Shown piece by piece: positions 44,103 to 51,684 of a DNA stretch of 64,000 nt. The stretch comes from Murdochiella vaginalis (GTDB taxonomy: Bacteria > Bacillota > Clostridia > Tissierellales > Peptoniphilaceae), in NCBI RefSeq assembly GCF_900119705.1, contig NZ_LT632322.1, positions 310,001-374,000 of the forward strand, in the 5' to 3' direction. Both the position numbers and the translations under genes were made by a program. The stretch's first letter is position 1. Each line of letters opens with the position of its first letter. The notes beneath the pieces are model-generated. The model ran no database searches. It was not told the DNA's origin and saw only the letters and a list, made by a program, of their open reading frames with translations.

Positions 44103-45368
44103 ATGGACGAACAAGAGCGTTTAGAACAAACGGAAGAATGGAATGAGGATGCTCGGAAGGCACAAAGTCCTCATTATGAAGAAGCTGCGACACGTCGCAT
44201 CGTGAGGGAAGAGATTGCGCGCAATTACCGGCCCAAGGGAAGCGCGGCGCGTGCCGTTGCGCTGGTGCTCTGCGGCGCCCTTCTCGGTGCGGGCGGCGGC
44301 GCGGCGTTGGTGGCATCGGGCAACATTCCTCTGCCGCAGCAACAGGAACAGGCGGCAAGTGCCACGACCAACGGCAATATCAACATATCTTTAAAGGAAG
44401 GCCAAACCACCGTGGAAAACGCCATTGCGGCCAAGACCATCCCTTCCATTGTCGGCATCACGACCATTGCGAAAAGCGTCAGCAACAATCCGTTTTTATA
44501 TGGAACTCCCCAATATTCTGAATCCGTGGGCTCCGGCGTGATCGTTTCTGCGGATGGCTACATTTTAACCAATGCGCATGTCGTCAACGGCGGCAATGCG
44601 AAGACGGTACGGGTTCGCCTTTCCAACGGCGAAGAGGCCGAAGCGAAGGTTCTCTGGGCGGATCCCACGCTGGATCTGGCCGTCATCAAGGTGGAAAAGA
44701 AAAACTTGCCGGCCATTACGTTCGGCGATGCCTCCAAGGTGCAGGTAGGCGATAAGGCTGTTGCCATCGGCAATCCGCTGGGACTCGACCTGCAATCCAC
44801 CCTGACATCGGGATACATTTCCGGCCTGAATCGTTCGATTACCCTCCAGGATGGCAATATCATGGATGGCCTAATTCAGACGGATGCCGCCATCAACGGC
44901 GGAAACTCGGGCGGTGCCTTGCTCAACGCCAAAGGAGAGCTCATTGGCATCAATACCGCCAAGCCTGCCTCGGCGGACGGCATCGGCTTTGCCATCCCGG
45001 TGTCCACCGTCAAACCCATCGTGGACAAAATCGTCGCGGACGGCACCTACACGCCGCTTTACATGGGCATCAACGGAGCCAACACAAAACTGGTGGCGGC
45101 AAGCGGCGTCGAAGGGCTGCCCACCGACAGCGGCGTCGTCGTTCGGGATGTCGTTGCCGGCTCGCCTGCAGCGACCATGGGCATTGAACCCTACGACATC
45201 ATTGTCGCGATCAACAACGAACCCGTGGAATCCATGAACACCTTAAAGACGCTGCTGCTCAAATACAAGAAAGGCGATACCGTAGACGTTACGTATTACC
45301 ATGGCCGCGACAAGAAAACCGGCAAGATGACCTTCACCGATTTCTCCCCGGAAGCCATACAGCGCTAA
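44103..45368 (+). CDS. htrA: HtrA/DegP-like serine protease with PDZ domain
   Basis: 421 residues from the ATG at 44103 (AGAAGGAGGAAATAG). A cytoplasmic tail of about 55 residues leads to one helix (ARAVALVLCGALLGAGGG), so the protease domain sits outside the membrane. The triad is visible: His in TNAHVV near 158, Asp in TLDLAVIKV near 192, Ser in GGNSGGALL near 268. A PDZ domain (SGVVVRDVVAGSPAATMGIEPYD) starts near 335. It degrades or refolds damaged exported proteins. Module A copy 3 begins six bases after its stop. Confidence 0.94.
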   Translation: MDEQERLEQTEEWNEDARKAQSPHYEEAATRRIVREEIARNYRPKGSAARAVALVLCGALLGAGGGAALVASGNIPLPQQQEQAASATTNGNINISLKEGQTTVENAIAAKTIPSIVGITTIAKSVSNNPFLYGTPQYSESVGSGVIVSADGYILTNAHVVNGGNAKTVRVRLSNGEEAEAKVLWADPTLDLAVIKVEKKNLPAITFGDASKVQVGDKAVAIGNPLGLDLQSTLTSGYISGLNRSITLQDGNIMDGLIQTDAAINGGNSGGALLNAKGELIGINTAKPASADGIGFAIPVSTVKPIVDKIVADGTYTPLYMGINGANTKLVAASGVEGLPTDSGVVVRDVVAGSPAATMGIEPYDIIVAINNEPVESMNTLKTLLLKYKKGDTVDVTYYHGRDKKTGKMTFTDFSPEAIQR

Positions 45369-45373
45369 CCCGC

Positions 45374-45479
45374 GCCCCGGCACCCTTCCTTGTGCCGCCG
45401 GCTTCGCCTCGGTGAACAACGTGTGGAAGCCTTGCTCCCGGCTCGTCGAAGAAGCGGCACGCGAAAGGGTGCCGGGGCG
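45374..45479. repeat. Module A, copy 3 (solo)
   Basis: Arms CGCCCCGGCACCCTT... and ...AAGGGTGCCGGGGCG pair over about 25 bases. The inner core GCCGGCTTCGCCTCGG and GCTCGTCGAAGAAGCGGC is conserved, with the last part changed from ATGC to AAGC. It directly follows htrA and has no B module or array behind it. Confidence 0.85.
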
Positions 45480-45542
45480 GCAGGAGTGGCGGGCGAGGTG
45501 CGCGGCGGAGAACGGGGGTGCCTCTGGCGCGTGACAAAATAT

Positions 45543-45582
45543 AGAAGAAAGAAGCGACGGTCCCGTCGCTTCTTTCTTTCTG
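45543..45582. terminator. Terminator before the flavoenzyme gene
   Basis: AGAAAGAAGCGACG, GTCC loop, CGTCGCTTCTTTCTTTCT. A near-symmetrical stem that could act in both directions. It closes the htrA transcript. Confidence 0.8.
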
Positions 45583-45734
45583 GCATCGGCCCTTCTTTCT
45601 GTACCAAGCCCACGCGTTTTACGCCCATCGCGAAACGCCACGCATATTTCACCAAAAAAAATGGAGAATTCGCAAAAAAGGGCATAATGATAAGGACAAA
45701 GCTACATCAACCAATAGCAACAAAGGAGGAAATC

Positions 45735-47900
45735 ATGACGATGGCTACCACCACAAAACAACCGCACCCTGCTCAACACACTGCGGAAAACCCGGCGCTT
45801 CCCGAGGCACTTGCCCCTCTCTTTACTCCGTGGAAAATTGGAACCGTCGAAATCAAAAATCGCATCGTACTCACGTCGATGGGCGGTACCAATCTGCTGG
45901 GATGGATGGAAAAGAACCACTTTGACGAAACGGGCGCGCATTTTATCCGGACGATCGCGGAAAACAATGTGGGTCTGGTTCTACCGGGATGCCAGCCGGT
46001 GTACAACCCCATGTTCGGCCAGTGGCTGTATAAAAATAAGCGGATGTACGATGATCTGGCCAAATGGCTGCCGGCATTCCATCAAACGGGCGCGAAGCTT
46101 TTCGTGCAGCTGACAGCGGGCTTCGGCCGCTCGTTCACGATTTCCCCCATGATGGAAACACTCTATACGAATCCGGTTTTGCGTTTCCTTTCCAAGCCCG
46201 TGATGAACCTGGATAAGATTACCGCCTCGGCTTCGGAAGCGCCCAACCGCTGGTCGGACAAAGTGCCATCCCGCGCCATGACGGTCGCAGAAATTCAACA
46301 GATGGTGGAGGCGTTCGGCAAGAGCGCGAAGCTGCTTAAGGATGCCGGGGTGGATGGGGTGGAAGTGCATGCCGTCCATGAAGGCTACCTGCTGGATCAG
46401 TTCACCTTGAAATACGTCAATCACCGCACGGATGCCTACGGCGGCAGTCGGGAAAATCGCTATCGGTTCCCGGTGGATATTGTCCGGGAGATTAAGCGCG
46501 TCTGCGGCGAGAATTTTCCGGTTTCCCTGCGCTATTCCGTCGAATCCAAGACTAAAGGATTTCGTCAGGGAGCTCTTCCCGGGGAAGAATATACCGAGGT
46601 CGGTCGGGATATGGAAGAGTCGCGGTGGGCGGCGCGCTACTTGCAGGATGCCGGCTATGACATGCTCAACTGCGACAACGGTACCTACGATGCTTGGTAC
46701 TGGTGCCATCCGCCGATTTACATGCCGGAAAACTGTAATTTGGATGAGGTCAAGGAAATCAAAAAGGCCGTGACGATTCCCGTCGTTCCGGCCGGGCGCA
46801 TGGATCCCTACGTGGGCGCGAAGGAAGTGGCCGCCGGCACAATTGACGGGGTCGGTTTTGCGCGTGCGTTTTTGGCGGATCCGGAGTGGGTGACCAAGAT
46901 CCTGGAAGGACGAAGCGAGGAAATTCGCCCCTGCATTTGCTGCCACAACGCCTGCTTCAACATGAGCAAATGGAAGGGAACGCCGAATATGCAGGAGTTG
47001 CAGGATTCGCTCCATTTGGCGCGTTGCGCCGTGAATGCGGAGACCATGCAGTGGGACAAGCATTACATTAAGAAGACGGATGCGCCGAAGACGGTGCATA
47101 TCATCGGCGGCGGGGTTGGCGGCATGGAGGCGGCTCGCGTGCTCAAGTTGCGCGGTCACAATCCGGTGATCTATGAGCAAACGGATCGTCTCGGCGGTGT
47201 CGTGATTCCGGGAGCGGCCGAGTCCTACAAGAAGCCCATGCGCGACCTTTTAGCCTGGTATCGGCAGGAAATGGAGCGTCTGGACATTCCCGTTCATATG
47301 AATCAGAGCATTGCGCCCGACCACGACTTCGGTACGGATCCGGTTATTGTTGCGACCGGTGGAAAGCCCATTAGCCTTTCGCGTGTTCCGGGCTTTGACC
47401 GCACGATCGAGGCCACCGATTTTCTGCGCGCGCTGGAAGGGCGTCGGGAGGAAGAGGGTGTCGCGGTCAAGAAGGGCGTCGGCCGGCGTGTCGCGGTCAT
47501 CGGCGGAAGCCTTACCGGCTGTGAAATTGCCTACGAGCTGGCCCTGCAGGGCAAGGAGCCCTTTATTCTGGAAATGAAGGAAGACCTGATTGCGACAGAA
47601 GGTGTCTGTCTGGCGAATTCCTCTTACCTGCGCGAATGGTTCGCGCTGCATAAGGTCCCGGTCTATTTGGAATCCACGCTGGTTGAGGTGAAGGAAGACG
47701 CGGTTACGTACAAGGATGCCTCCGGCGCGTTGCACGAGGTGCCTTGCGATTCCGTCATTTCTGCCGTTGGGTATCGTCCGGATCCCTTGCTGGACAAGGC
47801 TCACACCGGCGCGCAGACGTATTTTATCGGCGATTGCGCTGGCATCGGCAACATCAAAACCGCCGTCTGGCAGGCGTATGAAACGGCGATGAAAATTTAG
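45735..47900 (+). CDS. Old-yellow-enzyme type enoate/dienoyl-CoA reductase-like flavoenzyme
   Basis: 721 residues from the ATG at 45735 (CAAAGGAGGAAATC). The frame is open far upstream without a start signal. The N-terminal half is an FMN TIM barrel of the OYE family (KIGTVEIKNRIVLTSMGG, then GVEVHAVHEGYLLDQF near 210). An Fe-S cysteine group follows (CICCHNACFN and CAVN, about 400-435). The C-terminal half has NAD(P)H/FAD Rossmann folds (IIGGGVGGMEAARVLK and VAVIGGSLTGCEIAYELA). Such enzymes reduce C=C bonds of enoates, bile-acid intermediates or dienoyl-CoA. The true substrate is not readable. Confidence 0.85.
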   Translation: MTMATTTKQPHPAQHTAENPALPEALAPLFTPWKIGTVEIKNRIVLTSMGGTNLLGWMEKNHFDETGAHFIRTIAENNVGLVLPGCQPVYNPMFGQWLYKNKRMYDDLAKWLPAFHQTGAKLFVQLTAGFGRSFTISPMMETLYTNPVLRFLSKPVMNLDKITASASEAPNRWSDKVPSRAMTVAEIQQMVEAFGKSAKLLKDAGVDGVEVHAVHEGYLLDQFTLKYVNHRTDAYGGSRENRYRFPVDIVREIKRVCGENFPVSLRYSVESKTKGFRQGALPGEEYTEVGRDMEESRWAARYLQDAGYDMLNCDNGTYDAWYWCHPPIYMPENCNLDEVKEIKKAVTIPVVPAGRMDPYVGAKEVAAGTIDGVGFARAFLADPEWVTKILEGRSEEIRPCICCHNACFNMSKWKGTPNMQELQDSLHLARCAVNAETMQWDKHYIKKTDAPKTVHIIGGGVGGMEAARVLKLRGHNPVIYEQTDRLGGVVIPGAAESYKKPMRDLLAWYRQEMERLDIPVHMNQSIAPDHDFGTDPVIVATGGKPISLSRVPGFDRTIEATDFLRALEGRREEEGVAVKKGVGRRVAVIGGSLTGCEIAYELALQGKEPFILEMKEDLIATEGVCLANSSYLREWFALHKVPVYLESTLVEVKEDAVTYKDASGALHEVPCDSVISAVGYRPDPLLDKAHTGAQTYFIGDCAGIGNIKTAVWQAYETAMKI

Positions 47901-47962
47901 TTCCATCCTATACATTTGTAAATGATTTGAGACCAAGAACGTGAGAGAATCTCCAGTATGAT

Positions 47963-48007
47963 GCCGTATTGCTGACGGGTTACCCCGTCAGCAATACGGC
48001 GTTTTTT
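47963..48007 (+). terminator. Strong terminator of the flavoenzyme gene
   Basis: An 18-bp stem GCCGTATTGCTGACGGGT with its inverse ending in ATACGGC, then TTTTTT. The T-run also forms the first bases of head module H copy 2. Confidence 0.9.
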
Positions 48008-48094
48008 GACAGATGTTAGCCACCTAAGGACCGCTTACGACAAGTTTTTTCAAGGGATCGTAAGGCTTAAGCAGATAAAAGTTCATTGCGCGGA
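48001..48094 (+). repeat. Array head module H, copy 2
   Basis: Matches 118-213 closely and in the same orientation, and is followed by the same array family. Here it starts in the T-run of a terminator. In copy 1 it starts in a KilA-N gene fragment. Confidence 0.8.
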
Positions 48095-48409
48095 AAGTGG
48101 TGATGGTTTAGCGAAAACGCGTTTCCGCCACCATCGTTTTGCCCTTGGCGATGGTGGGGATTTAGTGAAAACGCATTTCCACCACCATCGTTTATGCCTT
48201 CGGTGATGGTGGGGATTTAGCGAAAACGCATTTCCACCACCATCGTTTGTGCCTTCGGCGATGGTGGTAGTAGGGCGAAAACGCATTTCCACCACCATCG
48301 TTTATGCCTTCGGTGATGGTGGGGATTTAGCGAAAACGCGTTACCACCACCATCGTTCATGCTTTCGGCGATGGTGGTAGTAGGGCGAAAACGCACTTTC
48401 CCCACCATC
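48095..48409 (-). repeat. Palindromic array D4 (six units, 55-bp period, reverse orientation)
   Basis: Units at 48095, 48150, 48205, 48260, 48315 and 48370. The unit count, 315-bp span and degenerate first left arm match array D1. Loops carry TTTAGCGAAAACGC or GTAGGGCGAAAACGC. Spacer GTTTATGCCTTCGGC type. Confidence 0.9.
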
Positions 48410-48545
48410 GCCGCAATAAGGAACCAACTTGCAGTTGGCATTGAGATGGCGCCTTTTTACAATAGAGACGCCAGAAGGAACCGACCTCCGGCTGGCGCTA
48501 TTGTGACCTCTTTGCTCGGCGATGAAAATTTAGCACCATCAGTCC

Positions 48546-48574
48546 TTGCCGTCGTCGCCACCCTGTGCTATACT
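48546..48574 (+). promoter_or_regulatory. Promoter of rpmE
   Basis: TTGCCG, 17-bp spacer and TATACT with an extended TG (TGCTATACT), 42 bases before the rpmE start. Confidence 0.7.
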
Positions 48575-48615
48575 CATAAAGCTATGCACGAAAACTTGCA
48601 AAGAGAGGTGATCAC

Positions 48616-48819
48616 ATGAAACAAGGCATTCACCCGGAGTATTACGAAAACGCGACGGTTACCTGCGCTTGCGGTAACACGTTTACGACCGGTTCGACCA
48701 AAAAAGAGCTGCGTGTAGACGTTTGTTCGGCGTGCCATCCGTTTTACACGGGCAAACAGAAGACAGCAGAACGTGGCGGTCGTGTCGAACGCTTTAAGAA
48801 GAAATACAACATCGACTAA
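48616..48819 (+). CDS. rpmE: Ribosomal protein L31, zinc-binding type
   Basis: 67 residues of the large ribosomal subunit. The zinc ribbon cysteines are present as TCACGNTF and [13 protein letters not shown], which marks the zinc-containing paralogue rather than the zinc-free stress form. AGAGAGGTGATCAC precedes the ATG. It is monocistronic, with its own promoter and terminator, between two repeat arrays. Confidence 0.97.
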   Translation: MKQGIHPEYYENATVTCACGNTFTTGSTKKELRVDVCSACHPFYTGKQKTAERGGRVERFKKKYNID

Positions 48820-48848
48820 CACAAGAGAACGGGCTTGCCAAAGCCTTA

Positions 48849-48893
48849 CAAAAAACGACCACAGACGGCCTCGCCGTATGCGGTCGTTTTTTT
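48849..48893 (+). terminator. Terminator of rpmE
   Basis: AAAAACGACC and GGTCGTTTTTTT enclose an inner ACGGC/GCCGT hairpin, 30 bases after the stop. Confidence 0.85.
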
Positions 48894-49002
48894 GCGCCGA
48901 AGGCGGGGACGATGGTTGGCGAATTTGAGAGAAGGGGATGGCTTGCAATTTTGTGCTGATATGCGATGAATTGGCTTCCAAGTCCGCCTCACGGCTTAAC
49001 CC

Positions 49003-49355
49003 TGTGTCCCTTTTTCTTAATTATTAAAATTAGGGACACAGCTTTTTGCTCAAGTGAGGTAAAAGTGTGTCCTTTTTTTAACTTTCGGAAATTAGGGACA
49101 CAGGATTTTTACTCTAGCGGTGCAAAATGTGTTCCTTTTTGTGCTTTTTTGGATTTAAGGACACAAAATTTGCCTCGTCGCGGCCTAATCTTGTTCCCTT
49201 TTTTTCAATTATAGAAATTAGGGACACGGTTTTCACTTAAGTGAGGTAGAAGTGTGTCCTTCTTTAACACTTTCGGAAATTAGGGACACAATTTTCACGC
49301 TATGGAGGCACAACAGCGTGTCCGTTATTTCATTTTTTTGCATTTTCGGACACAA
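49003..49355 (+). repeat. Palindromic array F (six units, about 63-bp period)
   Basis: Units start at 49003, 49066, 49129 and 49192 (63 bp apart), then 49253 and 49317. Unit TGTGTCC, a T-run, a short inner palindrome such as CTTTCGGAAA, then TTAGGGACACA. Spacers contain pieces like AAGTGAGGTAAAAG. Only this copy is in the window. Frames across it are noise. Confidence 0.92.
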
Positions 49356-49641
49356 GCTTCCCAGAATATCCATTTCGATAGCCACGCCGCCAACGGCATT
49401 TCCAGCGGCGCTCCATATGGGTTGTCCTTCCAAACGCATGGCTCATTTGCAAAAAGTAGAGCCGCATACCAAACATCGTTACAATGAGAAGAGATCGACG
49501 CGAAGAGACCCTCGCGAAGAGAACGACGCGAAGGAACAGATGCGAAGGAACAGATGCGAAGGAACAGATGCGAAGAGGACGGGGAAGGCGACGTACGTCG
49601 AAGGCGTTGCGCAATACCGATGCGTAACAACAGGAGGCAGG
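49356..49641 (+). repeat. Leader of prmC with 14-bp tandem repeat
   Basis: Three exact units GAAGGAACAGATGC (49530-49571), flanked by related GCGAAGAGAAC pieces, in otherwise featureless sequence. No clear promoter is seen. The open frame upstream of prmC runs through it but has no start signal. Confidence 0.6.
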
Positions 49642-50526
49642 ATGAAGACCATCGCACAATGGGCGGCGCTGCTGCCACAACAGGAAGGCTACCTGGCGTT
49701 ATCCTATGTATTGGACACGACGCCGGGTGCGCTGCGCGCAAAAAGCGGCGAAAGCCTGGATACGGCCGTTACCGAGCGCTATCAGGAAATTGTGCGGCGT
49801 CGCCTTGCCGGCGAACCGCTGCAATACGCCATCGGAGAATGGGAATTTTATGGGCATCTGTTTCAGGTTGATGCGCGTGCGCTGATTCCGCGTCCCGAAA
49901 CGGAGCGACTGGTGGAGATGGCTCTGCAAGAGGACCTTGCCGGCAAGCTCGTTGCCGATATCGGCACGGGCACGGGGGCGATTGCCCTCAGCATCGCATT
50001 GGAGGCGCACCCGAAGCCGAGGAAACTGTATGCGACCGACTGCTCGGCTGACGCACTTGTCCTGGCAAAGGAAAATGCCGCCCGCCTTCTGTCATCGAGA
50101 GGGGGCATCCACGCGCAGCCAGCGTCCGCACAACCTGTACCGAACGATGCGTCGGCATCCTCACAAAACATGATAGAATGGGTGCTGGGCGACGGACCGT
50201 CGGCTCTGCCCGAGGCCGTGGACGTGTTGGTGTCCAATCCGCCCTACATTGATCCGCAGGAAAAAGAGAGCCTGCAGGATGAATTGCAGTATGAACCGGC
50301 ATCGGCTCTGTTTGCCGGGGAACCCGGAAAGGGCGGTCTGGCCCTGTATCAGGAATGGATTCCGCTGTTGCCGGCAAGGCTGCAGTCGCACGGCGTGGTG
50401 CTCATGGAAATAGGAGATCGGCAGGGTGAGGCCGTTTCGAGCCTATTTCGACAGGCGGGATTTTCCGCTGTAACGGTGCATCCGGACTACACCGGCCGTG
50501 ACCGCATCGTGCGCGCGACGCGATAG
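49642..50526 (+). CDS. prmC: Release factor glutamine methyltransferase PrmC
   Basis: 294 residues from the ATG at 49642, after ACAGGAGGCAG. It methylates the GGQ glutamine of RF1 and RF2. The SAM site VADIGTGTGAIALSIA is near residue 100 and the family catalytic motif SNPPYID near 200. The N-terminal helical part (GEPLQYAIGEWEFYG) is typical. A loop with SSRGGIHAQPASAQPVP (about 152-170) is longer than usual. It lies just upstream of prfA, its own substrate gene. Confidence 0.95.
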   Translation: MKTIAQWAALLPQQEGYLALSYVLDTTPGALRAKSGESLDTAVTERYQEIVRRRLAGEPLQYAIGEWEFYGHLFQVDARALIPRPETERLVEMALQEDLAGKLVADIGTGTGAIALSIALEAHPKPRKLYATDCSADALVLAKENAARLLSSRGGIHAQPASAQPVPNDASASSQNMIEWVLGDGPSALPEAVDVLVSNPPYIDPQEKESLQDELQYEPASALFAGEPGKGGLALYQEWIPLLPARLQSHGVVLMEIGDRQGEAVSSLFRQAGFSAVTVHPDYTGRDRIVRATR

Positions 50527-50587
50527 CCGCGTAGCCCACGCCGCCACGAATCGAATACGCTCCCCACACGAAACGAAGAGGAAAATC

Positions 50588-51673
50588 ATGTTTGAAAGTT
50601 TAGAACATATTCAAAGCCAATTGCACGAGATGGAACAGCAACTTGCCGACCCGGCGCTGCTCGCCGACATGAATGCCTGGCGCAAAGTCAACCGGGCCTA
50701 TGTCGAACGCAAGCCCATCGCCAAGGCCTATCAGGAATATAAGAAAGCCATCGATACCGCCGAAGAAGACCGCGAGATGCTGAAAGAAGTGCAGGATGCG
50801 GACATGGAAGCGATGTTGAAGGCCGATCTTGCCGAGCAGGAAGACATCGCGCAGAAAAAAGAAGAAGAGCTCAAGCTCTTGCTCGTGCCCAAGGATCCCA
50901 ACGATTACAAAAACGTCATTGTGGAGATTCGAGCCGGCGCAGGCGGGGACGAGGCCGGACTGTTTGCCGGCGATTTATATCGCATGTACCACATGTATGC
51001 TGAGAAAGAAGGGTATACCACCGAAGAGCTCGATCGCACCGAACAGGGCATCGGCGGCATCAAAGAGGCCACCTTCATGGTCAAAGGGGAAGGCGCGTAT
51101 TCGAAGCTCAAATACGAATCCGGCGTGCATCGCGTACAGCGCGTGCCCGAGACGGAGTCATCCGGACGCATTCATACGTCGACGGCGACCGTCGCGGTCT
51201 TACCCGAAGCCGAAGATGTCGATGTGGAGCTGAATCTCAATGATGTGCGCGTGGACGTCTATCGTTCCAGCGGACACGGCGGCCAATGCGTGAATACGAC
51301 CGACTCTGCCGTGCGCGTCACGCACATCCCGACCGGCATCGTGGTGGCCATCCAGGATGAAAAGAGCCAGCTGAAGAACAAAGAGAAGGCGCTGCACCTT
51401 CTGAAGACCAAGCTCTATGACCTGGAACTCGAAAAGCAGAATCAGGAAATCGCCTCGGCAAGGCATTCCCAGGTGGGAAGCGGCGACCGAAGCGAACGCA
51501 TCCGCACGTATAATTTTCCGCAGGGACGCATCACCGACCATCGCATCAACCGCACGATCTACCAAATTCATGAATTTCTGGATGGCGATATCGGCGAAAT
51601 GATTGAGGCCCTGCAAACCGAAGACCAGATGAAAAAACTGGCGCTGGTCACGGACGACAGCGAGCAAGCATAG
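50588..51673 (+). CDS. prfA: Peptide chain release factor 1
   Basis: 361 residues from the ATG at 50588 (GAAGAGGAAAATC). The catalytic loop is SSGHGGQCVNTTDSAVR, with GGQ intact and the Cys variant seen in many Firmicutes. RF1 type is shown by the ETESSGRIHTSTATVAV region, which carries the P-x-T recognition element instead of SPF. It reads UAA and UAG. It is preceded by prmC and followed by glgP after 11 bases. Confidence 0.96.
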   Translation: MFESLEHIQSQLHEMEQQLADPALLADMNAWRKVNRAYVERKPIAKAYQEYKKAIDTAEEDREMLKEVQDADMEAMLKADLAEQEDIAQKKEEELKLLLVPKDPNDYKNVIVEIRAGAGGDEAGLFAGDLYRMYHMYAEKEGYTTEELDRTEQGIGGIKEATFMVKGEGAYSKLKYESGVHRVQRVPETESSGRIHTSTATVAVLPEAEDVDVELNLNDVRVDVYRSSGHGGQCVNTTDSAVRVTHIPTGIVVAIQDEKSQLKNKEKALHLLKTKLYDLELEKQNQEIASARHSQVGSGDRSERIRTYNFPQGRITDHRINRTIYQIHEFLDGDIGEMIEALQTEDQMKKLALVTDDSEQA

Positions 51674-51684
51674 TAGGAGGACCC

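Noticed and set aside
45390-45734. N-terminal extension of the flavoenzyme
   Set aside because: The open frame covers module A3 and a terminator. The ATG at 45735 has a strong ribosome site and gives the normal family start.
49252-49641. N-terminal extension of prmC through array F and tandem repeats
   Set aside because: The frame is open but runs over palindromic repeat sequence. The standard PrmC N-terminus starts at 49642 with a good ribosome site.
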